In this document: positions 1 through 7,822 of the stretch, in pieces
Position numbering within the stretch: position 1 is the first letter of the stretch
Layout of the letters: the number at the start of each line of letters is the position of its first letter
Source of the DNA: Opitutaceae bacterium
GTDB lineage: Bacteria; Verrucomicrobiota; Verrucomicrobiia; Opitutales; Opitutaceae
Assembly: GCA_031272375.1 (NCBI GenBank)
Contig: JAISTY010000012.1
Span: 1-11,694 of the forward strand
DNA: 11,694 nucleotides
Direction of reading: 5' to 3'
Notes under the pieces: generated by a model
Told to the model about the DNA's origin: nothing
The model's input: the letters and a program-made list of their open reading frames with translations, nothing else
The model's database searches: none
Made by a program: the position numbers and the translations under genes

Positions 1-2
1 AG

Positions 3-3000
3 CACTCCGCCGCCGCCTCCGGCAACCTCGTCCTCTCCGGCGGCGTGTTCACCTCCAACTTCCTCTCCCTCGGCCGCGCCGCCCTCGCCGGCTCCAACGC
101 CTCCCTCGTCGTCACCGGCAACGCCTCCTTCAACGTCCCCGGCATCCTCTCCGCGGGCACCGGCTCCAACGCCTCCAACTCCTACTCTCTCAACTTCGAC
201 CCCGCCGCCACCGCCGCCGTCGCCGACAACGGCGGCCGCGCCTCCGCCCTCTTCTCCGGCGACAGCCGCTCCGCCATCGGCCGCCTCGTCCTCTCCATGA
301 ACAACCCCGCCGTCCCCTCCTCCGCCACCCTCTCCGGCAACGCGCAGGTCTCCGCCGCCTCCCTCGAAATCGCCGACGCCGCCTCCCTCGTCTTCGACAT
401 CACCGGCCCCGCCGACACCGCCGCCCTCCTCCTCGCCACAACCCCCGTCAACACCGCCGGACAAGCCGCCGTCACCGGCAACATCCTCGTCTCCCTCGAC
501 GCCTTCGCCCCCTCCGGCGGCGGCACCTTGTCCCGCGTCCTCCTCTCCCACTGGGACCCCTCCCCGCTCCCGCCCCTCGCCGGACGCGAACGCTTCGACG
601 CCACCACCGCCGCCAACCTCTCCAACCCCGCCTGGCTCGCCGAACGCGGCATCCGCTCCACCCCCGCCCTCTCCTGGCAAACCGCCCCGCTCCTCCCCGC
701 CGACGCCCCCTCCGGCCACCGCCACACCCTCGTCCTCACCCTCGACTTCGCCGCCGCCCCCGCCCTCGACCTCCCCGCCGAAATTGCCGTCAACGCCGGC
801 CTCCCCGTCACCCTCTCCGCCAACGCCACCGGCGCCGCCCCGCTCTCTGTCGAATGGCGCAAGACAGGCTCCCCCGAAGTCCTCGCCACCGGCCCCTCCT
901 GGTCGTTCACCCCGCGCGCCGCCGACGCCGGCCCCCACACCGTCACCGCCTCCAACGCCCACGGCTCCGCCTCCGCCTCGTTCACCCTGACGGTCAACCC
1001 GGACACCCCGCCCGCCTTCGCCGACAACCTGCCGCCGGCCCTCTTCATCCCCGCCGGCTCCTCCGCCTCCCTCACAGCGTCCGTCAACGGACGCCACCCG
1101 CTCGCCTTCCAATGGTTCAAGGACGGCGTCGCCATCCCCGGCGCCACCGCTCCCACTCTCGACCTCGCCGCCAACGGCTCCGGCGCCTACCACCTCACCG
1201 TCACCAACGACCTCGGCGCCACCTCCTCCGCCACCTGCGTCGTCACCACCGCCGCCCCCGCCGCCTTCCTCTGGGTGCCCTCCTCGGGAAACGCCGTCAC
1301 CGCCCCCGAAATGACCCTCTCCTCCGCCTCCAAAATCCAGGCCGCCGCCCACCTGCCCGCCGCCGACCCGGACGCCGCGCTCTCCGAGGACAACAAACCC
1401 CTCCCCATCCTCCTTGCCCCCGGCGAAACCGCCGAATTCGCCTGCGACCTCTCCGTCCTCCCGCCCGCCGCCCCCGCCGCCTTTTCCGTCCTCCTCGCCG
1501 GCTCCGGCGGCAACTTGTCCAACCTCATCCTCCCCGGCCCCGCCGCCTCCGCCGCCAACCCCTCCGTCGGCTCCGCCGGCTACGGCGTCCGCTTCTCCAA
1601 CACCCCCTCGGCGGCGGCTTCTCTCCTCCGACGCCGCGACAACGCCCGCGACGGCGGCTCCAACGCCCCACTCCTCACCGCCGACACCAACCTCCGCCTC
1701 CCCTCCGCCCTCGACCTCTCCCCCGAAAACGCCTCCGCCGCCCTCCCGACTCTCTCCCCCGGCGACACCCTCCGCCTCCGCCTCTCCATCAAACGCCTCG
1801 ACCCCGGCACCGCCGACCTCTCCGCCTCCCTCTCCGGCGGCCCCATCCCGACCGACGCCCCCATCCTCCTCCACTCCACCCACACCGCCACCGACACCGA
1901 CCCCGCCGTCCACGCCTTTGACACCATCGCCTTCGCCCTCGACCCCGCCGGTGCCGCCGCCTCCCTCAAAATCTCCAACATAACCTGGAGCCGCGACCCC
2001 GTCCCCGACGCCGCCCCCATTGTTCTCCCGCGCGGCGACCTCACCGTCCTCGAAGGCGCCCCCGCGACCTTCACCGCCTCCGTCCGCTCCGAAACCGCCT
2101 TCGCCTGCGCCCTCGTCAAAGTCGTCAACGGCGCCGAAACCACCGTCGCGCAAACCGCCGCCGGCCTCTCCGGCCTCGACGACTCCGCCCCCTGGCTCGG
2201 CCCGATCGCCGGCGTTTCCATCACCCTCCCCGCCGTCACCGCCGCCGACGCCGGCGATTACCGCCTCGTCGTCACCAACGCCTCCGGCGAAACCCGCTCC
2301 GACCTCTTCCGCCTCGCCGTCGCCCCGCCGCCCGCCTTCTCCGTCAACACCTTCTTCCGCGACAACGCCGTCCTCCAGCGCGGCGAACCCATCCCCGTCT
2401 GGGGCCTCGGCGCCCCCGGCGCCACCGTCACCGCCACCCTCGAAAACGCCGGCTCGACCGTCGCCTCCGCCTCCGCCGTCGTTGACGCCACCGGCTTCTG
2501 GCTCGTCCGCATCCCCGCCCAGCCCGCCATCGCGACGCCGCTCGCGTTGACCGTCTCCGACACCGCCGGCGGCTCGTTCGCCTTCTCCAACCTCCTCGTC
2601 GGCGACCTCTGGCTCTGCGGCGGCCAGTCCAACATGAACCGCGAGCTGAAATACACCTCGAACTACGCCGCCGACGCCGCCGACGCCGTCAACTGGCCCA
2701 ACATCCGCCTCTACTACGCCACCCGCGCCTCCGCCGCCGAACCCTCGGAAACCAACACCGCCCCCGCCTGGGAACTCCTCACCCCCGCCCAAATCGCCAA
2801 CCGCACCGCCATCGGCTACCTCTTCGCCCGCACCCTCGCCAAAACCACCCACGCCAACATCCCCATCGGCATCCTCGACCTCTCCCGCGGCGGCAGCCCC
2901 GCCCAAATGTGGTTCCAAAACGGCAAACTCGCCGCCCTCGGCTACACGGACGCCGCCCGCGCCGCCGCCGCCTCCGGCTCCTACTACAACGCCATGATCC

Positions 3001-4070
3001 ACCCCGTCCGCCGCGTCCCCCTCGCCGGCGTCCTCTGGTATCAGGGCGAATCCAACGCCTACGCCCCCTCCAGCGAACTCCACGACCTCTATTATTCCCT
3101 CTTCCCGGATCTGATCCGCCATTGGCGCGATGACGTCTTCAACCGCCCCGCCCTCCCCTTCTACTTCGTCCAGCTCGCCAACTACGCCAACGACACCGAC
3201 TACGTCGCCGTCCGCGACGCCCAGCAACAAACCCTTTCCCTCCCCAATACCGGCATGGCGCTCGCCCTCGACATCGGCCTCGAGCACGACCTCCACCCGC
3301 CCGACAAGGCCACCGTCGCCCTCCGCCTCGCCCTCCACGCCTTCAAAAACAATTACAACATCCCCACCCTCGCCGACGGCCCGCGCCTCGCCGACGCCAC
3401 GGTTCTCCCCGGACAAGCCGCCGCCACCCTCGCCTTCGCCAACACGCAAAACCTCACCCTCCTCGCCCAGACCCTCAACGCCACACTCCCCGGACCCGAA
3501 CGCCCCGCCTTTGAACTCGCCGGACCCGACGGCGTCTTTCACCTCGCCACCGCCGCCGTCTCCGCGCCGGACACCCTGACCGTCGCCTCCCCGCAGGTCT
3601 CCGAACCGAAACAGGTCCGCTACCTCTGGCACAACACCCCAGCCGCCCTCCTCTACAACCGCATCCCCAGCCCCGTCCCCGGCGAACCCGCCATCTGGCT
3701 CCCCGCACCGCCCATCCGCCCCACTCCACTGCGCGCCGTCTCCTTCAACGACCCCGCCTCCCTCGCCCAGGACGACCTCCTCGCCTACGCCCTCATCCCC
3801 GGACCCGACGGCGTCCTCCCCGAAACCGGCGGCGACTTGTCCCACCTCCCGCAAACCGCGCTCTCCGACGGCACCTTGTCCCTCACCTTCACTCCCGCCC
3901 GCGCCGGCTTCACCTACGAGCTCCAGCGCAGCACCGACCTCCAAAACTGGACGACCCTCCACACGATAACGACGCCCGCCGCGCTTCCCGTCACCCTCCC
4001 CGCCGACCTCCCCGTCGCCACAACCCCGCGCCAGTTCCTCCGCCTCAAAATCACCCCGCCTCAAAAATGA
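3..4070 (+). CDS. Modular secreted sialate O-acetylesterase-like protein (SASA/SGNH), 5' partial
   Basis: The reading frame is open to the left edge; the first in-frame start-like codon (GTG at 45) sits inside repetitive sequence and is probably internal. I number residues from it (1341 to the stop). Residues 1-235 are Ser/Ala/Asn/Gly-rich strand-repeat sequence like autotransporter-associated beta repeats. Two Ig-like domains follow (about 240-322 and 323-403), then an unassigned beta-rich segment (405-655) and a third Ig-like domain (656-764). The esterase comes next, with a leading beta-sandwich (765-850) and the SASA catalytic blocks: GQSNM at 860-864 (nucleophile Ser862), GILDLSRGG near 943, WYQGESN at 998-1004, and HDLHPPDK with Asp1082 and His1084, which complete the triad. 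The C-terminus (about 1280-1341) carries a YELQRSTDL-NW module often seen in Verrucomicrobiota exoproteins. Family knowledge suggests removal of acetyl groups from sialic acid or plant/algal polysaccharide outside the cytoplasm. The exact substrate is unknown. Codons are overwhelmingly C-ending. The next gene is convergent. Confidence 0.9.
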   Translation, partial: HSAAASGNLVLSGGVFTSNFLSLGRAALAGSNASLVVTGNASFNVPGILSAGTGSNASNSYSLNFDPAATAAVADNGGRASALFSGDSRSAIGRLVLSMNNPAVPSSATLSGNAQVSAASLEIADAASLVFDITGPADTAALLLATTPVNTAGQAAVTGNILVSLDAFAPSGGGTLSRVLLSHWDPSPLPPLAGRERFDATTAANLSNPAWLAERGIRSTPALSWQTAPLLPADAPSGHRHTLVLTLDFAAAPALDLPAEIAVNAGLPVTLSANATGAAPLSVEWRKTGSPEVLATGPSWSFTPRAADAGPHTVTASNAHGSASASFTLTVNPDTPPAFADNLPPALFIPAGSSASLTASVNGRHPLAFQWFKDGVAIPGATAPTLDLAANGSGAYHLTVTNDLGATSSATCVVTTAAPAAFLWVPSSGNAVTAPEMTLSSASKIQAAAHLPAADPDAALSEDNKPLPILLAPGETAEFACDLSVLPPAAPAAFSVLLAGSGGNLSNLILPGPAASAANPSVGSAGYGVRFSNTPSAAASLLRRRDNARDGGSNAPLLTADTNLRLPSALDLSPENASAALPTLSPGDTLRLRLSIKRLDPGTADLSASLSGGPIPTDAPILLHSTHTATDTDPAVHAFDTIAFALDPAGAAASLKISNITWSRDPVPDAAPIVLPRGDLTVLEGAPATFTASVRSETAFACALVKVVNGAETTVAQTAAGLSGLDDSAPWLGPIAGVSITLPAVTAADAGDYRLVVTNASGETRSDLFRLAVAPPPAFSVNTFFRDNAVLQRGEPIPVWGLGAPGATVTATLENAGSTVASASAVVDATGFWLVRIPAQPAIATPLALTVSDTAGGSFAFSNLLVGDLWLCGGQSNMNRELKYTSNYAADAADAVNWPNIRLYYATRASAAEPSETNTAPAWELLTPAQIANRTAIGYLFARTLAKTTHANIPIGILDLSRGGSPAQMWFQNGKLAALGYTDAARAAAASGSYYNAMIHPVRRVPLAGVLWYQGESNAYAPSSELHDLYYSLFPDLIRHWRDDVFNRPALPFYFVQLANYANDTDYVAVRDAQQQTLSLPNTGMALALDIGLEHDLHPPDKATVALRLALHAFKNNYNIPTLADGPRLADATVLPGQAAATLAFANTQNLTLLAQTLNATLPGPERPAFELAGPDGVFHLATAAVSAPDTLTVASPQVSEPKQVRYLWHNTPAALLYNRIPSPVPGEPAIWLPAPPIRPTPLRAVSFNDPASLAQDDLLAYALIPGPDGVLPETGGDLSHLPQTALSDGTLSLTFTPARAGFTYELQRSTDLQNWTTLHTITTPAALPVTLPADLPVATTPRQFLRLKITPPQK

Positions 4071-4235
4071 CAGGCCCGCATCCCCGCCGCCATCCCTCCG
4101 AGACTTGTTTCCGAAACGGCGGAGTGAAAAAGAGGCTCACACAAAGGCACAAAGACACAAAGCCTTCGCCCGCCATGTTTTTAAGTCTTAAGTCTTCGCT
4201 CCCTCACCCGCGGCCAAATGCCGCCATCGCAGCCG
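4071..4235. other. Convergent intergenic spacer
   Basis: This 165-bp gap lies between the stop of the esterase (+) and the stop of the GreA-domain gene (-). It is clearly less GC-rich than the flanking genes between about 4125 and 4200. It holds an 8-bp tandem repeat (4139-4162), a 7-bp direct repeat (taagtct twice, about 4182-4195) and a small hairpin (gcggc, loop caaat, gccgc; 4210-4224). The hairpin has no U-tract on either strand, so it is at best a weak terminator. A 62-codon frame beginning at 4067 crosses the gap, but it overlaps the esterase stop and shows no protein-like features, so I do not call a gene. Confidence 0.6.
4139..4162. repeat. Three tandem copies of an 8-bp unit, (a/g)cacaaag
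   Basis: The copies are acacaaag (4139-4146), gcacaaag (4147-4154) and acacaaag (4155-4162), preceded by an A/G-rich stretch (gaaaaagaggctc). The A-rich units stand out in a very GC-rich genome. From memory, similar intergenic tracts (cgcaaag-type octamers, often mistranslated as LTQRRKDAK-like peptides) recur in many bacterial genomes, including Verrucomicrobiota. No function is known to me. Confidence 0.65.
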
Positions 4236-6077
4236 TCAGGAGGCGTAGGGAGTGATCTTGGTGATGGTGTAGGTTTCCTCGGACTGGCCGATTTTGACCG
4301 ACGCCTCGTCGCCCGCCTTTTTGCCAAGCAACGCGAGACCAAGGGGGGTCTTGTAGGCGATGATGTTGCGCTCGGGATCGCTGTCCCAGGCGCCAAGAAT
4401 GGTGTAAGTGACCGGCTTGCCGGTGGATTTGGTGGCAAGCTCGACAATGCTGCCGACGCCAACCTGCCCGGCGGTGGTGTCCTTGAACTCCGTGATGCGG
4501 GCGCGGGTGAGGTCGCGTTCGAGCTGGGCTTTCTGCGCCATGAGGACGGCCTGGTCCTGCTTCGCCATTTTGTATTCGGAGTTTTCGCGCAGGTCGCCGT
4601 GCTCGCGGGCCGCGGCGATGGCTTTGGAGTTCTCGGGGATCTTCTTGGAGACGATGGTCTCGTATTCGGCGCGCTTGCGGTCGTAGGACTCGCGCGAGAC
4701 GAGGAGTTTCTCCTCCTTGGACTCGGCGTCGCTGGCGACGATGGACTGGATGTTGGGGAAGAGTTTGATGAAGCGCGCGAGGAGGGACTTCTTGGTGAGT
4801 TCCTCGAAGCCCTGGTTGAGCATGAGGGTGTTGGCGAGGTCCCGGGCCGTCTCGGGGTCGGCGGTGGAAAGGAGGTCGGGGATGAGTTCGGTGTCGTCGC
4901 TCAAAATTTCCGCGAGGGGGATGCGGCGGGTGGTGGCGGACTGGAGGGCCTCGTAGTCAATGGCGTAGAAAACGGCGTTGAGGAGGCGGGGGGAGATGAG
5001 GTCGTTGAGGAGGCGGGCGAATTTCTTGGAGTGGCGGTTCTTGACGATCCAGTGGAGGACGGGCGCGCGAAGGTTCTGCTCGATGAGCCAGCGTTTGAGG
5101 GTTTCGGCGAGCTGCTCGGAGTGCTCGTTCCCAATGAGGAAGTTGATGCATTCGGTGGTGAACTTGCCCTGGCTGACCTTGAGGAGGGCGAGGGTGCAGT
5201 CGAGGTATTCTCCGGGGTGCGCGGAGCGGACGAGTTCGAGGAACTCGGGTTGGAAATTGACGGGGATTTTCTCGGCGAGACCGGCGAGGTCGCGGGTGTT
5301 GGAGACAAGCTCGGCCTGGGTGGGGGAAAGAGCGGAGGCGTCGGCGCCGAGGAGGTCGGCAAGGGCGTCGCGGATGAAGGCGCCGTGAAGCCGTTCGGCA
5401 GGGGTGAGTTGTTTGCTGCCGCGGACCTGCTCGGTGAGCTTGGTGAGGAGGGGGTTGAGGTCGGACTTGGTGTTTTTGATGCCGGGGACGGAGAGGAGTT
5501 TTTCGGCGACGAGGATCTGGCGGCGGGCGGAGCGGGTGTGGGTGAAGGCCTCGATCAGCTCGTCCTCGGCGGAAACGGGTGTGTCGCGCAGGACGTAAAG
5601 CTCGGTCTTTTTGGCGGGAGTGGTGATGCGGGGGTCCTTGGCGATCTGCTTCTTGGCGGCGGACCACCATTTCTTGAATTTCTCCGGCCCAAGGATTTGG
5701 GCGAGAGTGATTTCGAGGTCTATGGCGGAGGTGGCGTGGTTGGGGTAGGCTTCGAGGCCCTCGGCGACGAGCTGGGCGGGATCATCCTCGATGAGGGCGG
5801 CGATTTTCTTGGGTTCGGTGCGGTTGCGGACGAGGAGGTGGTTTTCGGGGAGGATTTCGAGGGTTTTGACGCAGAAGCCGGGGTCCATCGGGTGGTTCTT
5901 TTTGCCGGGAAAATCAATGAGAAGCTTCTGGGCGGCCTCGTCGTAGGACTTGATCTGGCCGAAGCCCCAGCTGCGGTGGATGCAGTAGGCGCCGTCCTGC
6001 ATGGCTTCGAGGCGGGCTTTGGCGGCCTTGAGGGCGGGGTTTTTGGAGATAAGGGCGGAGATGGCTTCCTTGTTCAT
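4236..6077 (-). CDS. greA: Long GreA/GreB-type transcription elongation factor with N-terminal extension
   Basis: The protein has 613 residues, against about 158 for ordinary GreA. The C-terminal part is a complete Gre factor: an antiparallel coiled coil (about 460-532) with the tip motif GDLRENSEY at 494-502, whose acidic Asp495 and Glu498 match the residues that reach into the RNA polymerase active site to stimulate transcript cleavage, then an FKBP-like domain (about 536-613). The N-terminal 455 residues are extra. Residues 28-85 (around WGFGQIKSYD, LLIDFPGK and FCVKTLEIL) look like a small SH3/Tudor-type barrel. Residues 90-455 look mostly alpha-helical, with a conserved-looking KWWSAAKKQ patch near 136. 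Long GreA proteins are known in Chlamydia, so this is probably a PVC-type form and not a random fusion. The ATG at 6077 has no Shine-Dalgarno sequence. The gene lies 123 bp downstream of the GT2 gene and probably has its own promoter. The Gre assignment is firm; the role of the N-terminus is unknown. Confidence 0.9.
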   Translation of the reverse strand: MNKEAISALISKNPALKAAKARLEAMQDGAYCIHRSWGFGQIKSYDEAAQKLLIDFPGKKNHPMDPGFCVKTLEILPENHLLVRNRTEPKKIAALIEDDPAQLVAEGLEAYPNHATSAIDLEITLAQILGPEKFKKWWSAAKKQIAKDPRITTPAKKTELYVLRDTPVSAEDELIEAFTHTRSARRQILVAEKLLSVPGIKNTKSDLNPLLTKLTEQVRGSKQLTPAERLHGAFIRDALADLLGADASALSPTQAELVSNTRDLAGLAEKIPVNFQPEFLELVRSAHPGEYLDCTLALLKVSQGKFTTECINFLIGNEHSEQLAETLKRWLIEQNLRAPVLHWIVKNRHSKKFARLLNDLISPRLLNAVFYAIDYEALQSATTRRIPLAEILSDDTELIPDLLSTADPETARDLANTLMLNQGFEELTKKSLLARFIKLFPNIQSIVASDAESKEEKLLVSRESYDRKRAEYETIVSKKIPENSKAIAAAREHGDLRENSEYKMAKQDQAVLMAQKAQLERDLTRARITEFKDTTAGQVGVGSIVELATKSTGKPVTYTILGAWDSDPERNIIAYKTPLGLALLGKKAGDEASVKIGQSEETYTITKITPYAS

Positions 6078-6149
6078 GATAAAGTTTCGTGGCGTGAACC
6101 GGTGATTTGAAGGGCGGCGGCGGCGGCTTGTCGAATTGTTTTTGGGAAG

Positions 6150-6180
6150 GGCGCCGGGCGGCGCCGCCCCGCGTGGCGCC
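6150..6180. repeat. Three GGCGCC palindromes, possible hairpin
   Basis: GGCGCC occurs at 6150-6155, 6160-6165 and 6175-6180, in the gap after the GT2 stop and before the GreA-type gene. Any two copies can pair to form a strong GC hairpin. On the minus strand, the direction of the flanking genes, no U-tract follows, so this is not a canonical intrinsic terminator. On the plus strand a ttttt run follows at 6186-6190, but no plus-strand gene ends here. It may simply be a stable RNA end for the GT2 transcript. Confidence 0.4.
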
Positions 6181-6200
6181 AGGCGTTTTTCCGGCGCGGG

Positions 6201-7709
6201 TCAGGCCTTGGCGGGCGCGGCGGCGGCTTGTGGCACCGGGCGCGGACGGGCGAGGAGGTCTTTCGCGGTGAGGAGCGCCATGCCGCAGAAGGCGGCGGCC
6301 TTGACCGCAAGGACAATGGCGATGCCGGTGTCGCCCTCGTCGAGGAAATGGACCATGCCCCAGAGCATCAAGGCGCCGTAGAGGAGTTCCACCACGGTGA
6401 TGGCGGCGAAGATCGAGCGGGCGCGAAGGCGTCCAAGGACGGAGCCGACGTGGAGGCGTTTGCCGCCTTTCGGGGTGCGGACAAACTCGCCGCCGCGAAG
6501 AAAAAGGCCCTCGACGACGGCGAAACAGCAGGAGACGGAAAGGGCGAGGCCGAAGGCGAGCATGAGGGGGGAGGTGAGGAACCAGAGGGCGGCCTCGCGC
6601 CACTCGCGGCGGCGGAGATATTGGGCGGTGATGTAAAAGACGGCGGTGCCGCAGCCGAGAAGGAGGACGGTGAGGGGGTCGAAGGCGTTCCAAAAACCGG
6701 TGAAAACACCCTCGTCACGGAGGACAAGGTAGGGGACGAAGAGCAGCGCGAAGGCGAGGAGGACGGGATGGACAAGGCCGACGAGGAGGTGGGAGACGGC
6801 CTCGGTCTTGACCTTGAGGGGGAGCCGGGCGGCGAGGACGTCGCGAAGCTGGCGGCGGGCGACCTGCATGGCGCCCTTGGCCCAGCGGCGTTGCTGCGAC
6901 TTGAAGGCGGTCATGTTCTCAGGGAGCTCGGAGGCGACCGCGTAGTCGGGCAGATAGACGAACTTCCAGCCGCGAAGCTGCGCGCGATAGGAGAGGTCGA
7001 GATCCTCGGTGACGGTGTCGGCGCTCCAGCCGCCGGCGTCCTCAAGGGCGGCGCGGCGCCAGATGCCGGCGGTGCCGTTGAAGTTGAAAAAGCGTCCCGA
7101 CGCGTGGCGCGCCTCCTGCTCGATGACAAAGTGGGCGTCGAGGAAGATGCCCTGGAAGCGGGTGACGAGGGAGGCGTGGCGGTTGGCGAAGTCCCAGCGG
7201 GCCTGGACGACGGCGATTTTGGGGTCGGCGAAGCGGGGCATGAGGGTTTCGAGAAAGCCGGGTTCGGGAAGGAAGTCGGCGTCGAAGATGGCGAAAAACT
7301 CCGCGTCGGAGAGGGTCATGCCGTGGGCGAGGGCACCGGCCTTGTAGCCGCCGCGGTCGGGGCGGCGGATGTGGCGGACGGCGGCGGCGCGGTCGGGGCG
7401 GGCGGCCAGCCAGTCGGCGACACTGGCGGTGGTGTCGTCGTCCGAGTCGTCGAGGATCTGGATTTCAAGCTTCCCGGCGGGCCAGCGGATGGCGGTGACT
7501 TTTTCGAGAAGCTGGGTGACGACGAGGGGCTCGTTGTAGAGCGGGCATTGGATGCAGACCTTCGGGGCGCGCGCGGGGTCGAGGGGGGGCGGCGGCGGGC
7601 GGCGGCGGCTGTGGCGCGCGTAGAGGTAGATCATTTTGAGCCGGTGGACGGCGAAAAACATCATTCCGATGAGGACTGCGGCGTAGGCGATGGAGAGGAT
7701 TTCTTTCAT
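6201..7709 (-). CDS. Membrane GT2 glycosyltransferase, cellulose synthase/CslA-like
   Basis: This 502-residue protein is a processive-type family 2 glycosyltransferase of the inner membrane. It has an N-terminal membrane helix (about 4-22), a cytoplasmic GT-A domain (50-290) and several C-terminal helices (about 308-330, 345-363, 373-398, 432-455, 462-482). The four catalytic signatures are present and in order: DDS at 87-89 and DAD at 143-145 (nucleotide-sugar and metal binding), TED at 234-236 (catalytic base) and QQRRW at 272-276 (binding of the growing chain). A VRTPKGGKR loop at 410-418 resembles the FxRTPK loop of CslA/CslC and cellulose-synthase-like enzymes, and the length fits that group. 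Expected role: polymerising a beta-linked glucan or mannan while moving it across the membrane. The sugar cannot be read from the sequence. There is no PilZ domain and no BcsB-like or other export partner nearby, so it is an orphan here. The start is the ATG at 7709, without a clear Shine-Dalgarno sequence. Codons are C-ending like the host. Confidence 0.88.
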   Translation of the reverse strand: MKEILSIAYAAVLIGMMFFAVHRLKMIYLYARHSRRRPPPPPLDPARAPKVCIQCPLYNEPLVVTQLLEKVTAIRWPAGKLEIQILDDSDDDTTASVADWLAARPDRAAAVRHIRRPDRGGYKAGALAHGMTLSDAEFFAIFDADFLPEPGFLETLMPRFADPKIAVVQARWDFANRHASLVTRFQGIFLDAHFVIEQEARHASGRFFNFNGTAGIWRRAALEDAGGWSADTVTEDLDLSYRAQLRGWKFVYLPDYAVASELPENMTAFKSQQRRWAKGAMQVARRQLRDVLAARLPLKVKTEAVSHLLVGLVHPVLLAFALLFVPYLVLRDEGVFTGFWNAFDPLTVLLLGCGTAVFYITAQYLRRREWREAALWFLTSPLMLAFGLALSVSCCFAVVEGLFLRGGEFVRTPKGGKRLHVGSVLGRLRARSIFAAITVVELLYGALMLWGMVHFLDEGDTGIAIVLAVKAAAFCGMALLTAKDLLARPRPVPQAAAAPAKA

Positions 7710-7774
7710 GCGGAGCGGGCGGCCTGTCGGGGCGCCGGCGAAAAGGGGGCGCAGTGGAGGGAGGACGTTGGGAA

Positions 7775-7780
7775 ATTACA
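7775..7780 (-). promoter_or_regulatory. Possible -10 element (TGTAAT) ahead of the GT2 gene
   Basis: In the 113-bp gap between proC and the GT2 gene, the minus strand reads TGTAAT, five of six matches to TATAAT, in a small AT-rich island about 65 bp before the GT2 start. No convincing -35 box lies at the right distance, so this is only a candidate for independent transcription of the GT2 gene. Confidence 0.25.
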
Positions 7781-7803
7781 AGGACGGAGTAGGCACCGGA
7801 GGG

Positions 7804-7819
7804 GGCGGGACAACCCGCC
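7804..7819 (-). terminator. Hairpin directly after the proC stop, weak terminator candidate
   Basis: A perfect 6-bp GC stem (ggcggg, loop acaa on the plus strand, cccgcc) begins 3 nt beyond the proC stop codon. The following minus-strand sequence is pyrimidine-rich but has no proper U-tract, so termination would be partial or factor-dependent. Confidence 0.35.
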
Positions 7820-7822
7820 GCC

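Noticed and set aside
854-1921. A 355-codon Arg/Pro/His-rich frame overlapping the esterase
   Set aside because: It is an alternative frame of C-ending codons in the esterase; the composition is typical of such shadows and lacks domain features.
4210-4224. Terminator for the esterase or GreA-type gene
   Set aside because: The 5-bp hairpin has no U-tract on either strand, so I only mention it within the spacer.
4067-4255. A 62-codon frame overlapping the esterase stop (ATGA)
   Set aside because: The start overlap looks like coupling, but the peptide translates the octamer repeat and spacer and runs into the convergent gene; no protein-like conservation is visible.
4218-6110. A 630-codon open frame on the plus strand opposite the GreA-type gene
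   Set aside because: It mirrors a gene with clear Gre motifs; its Gly/Glu/Val-rich translation has no domain pattern and arises from the scarcity of stop codons in GC-rich antisense frames.
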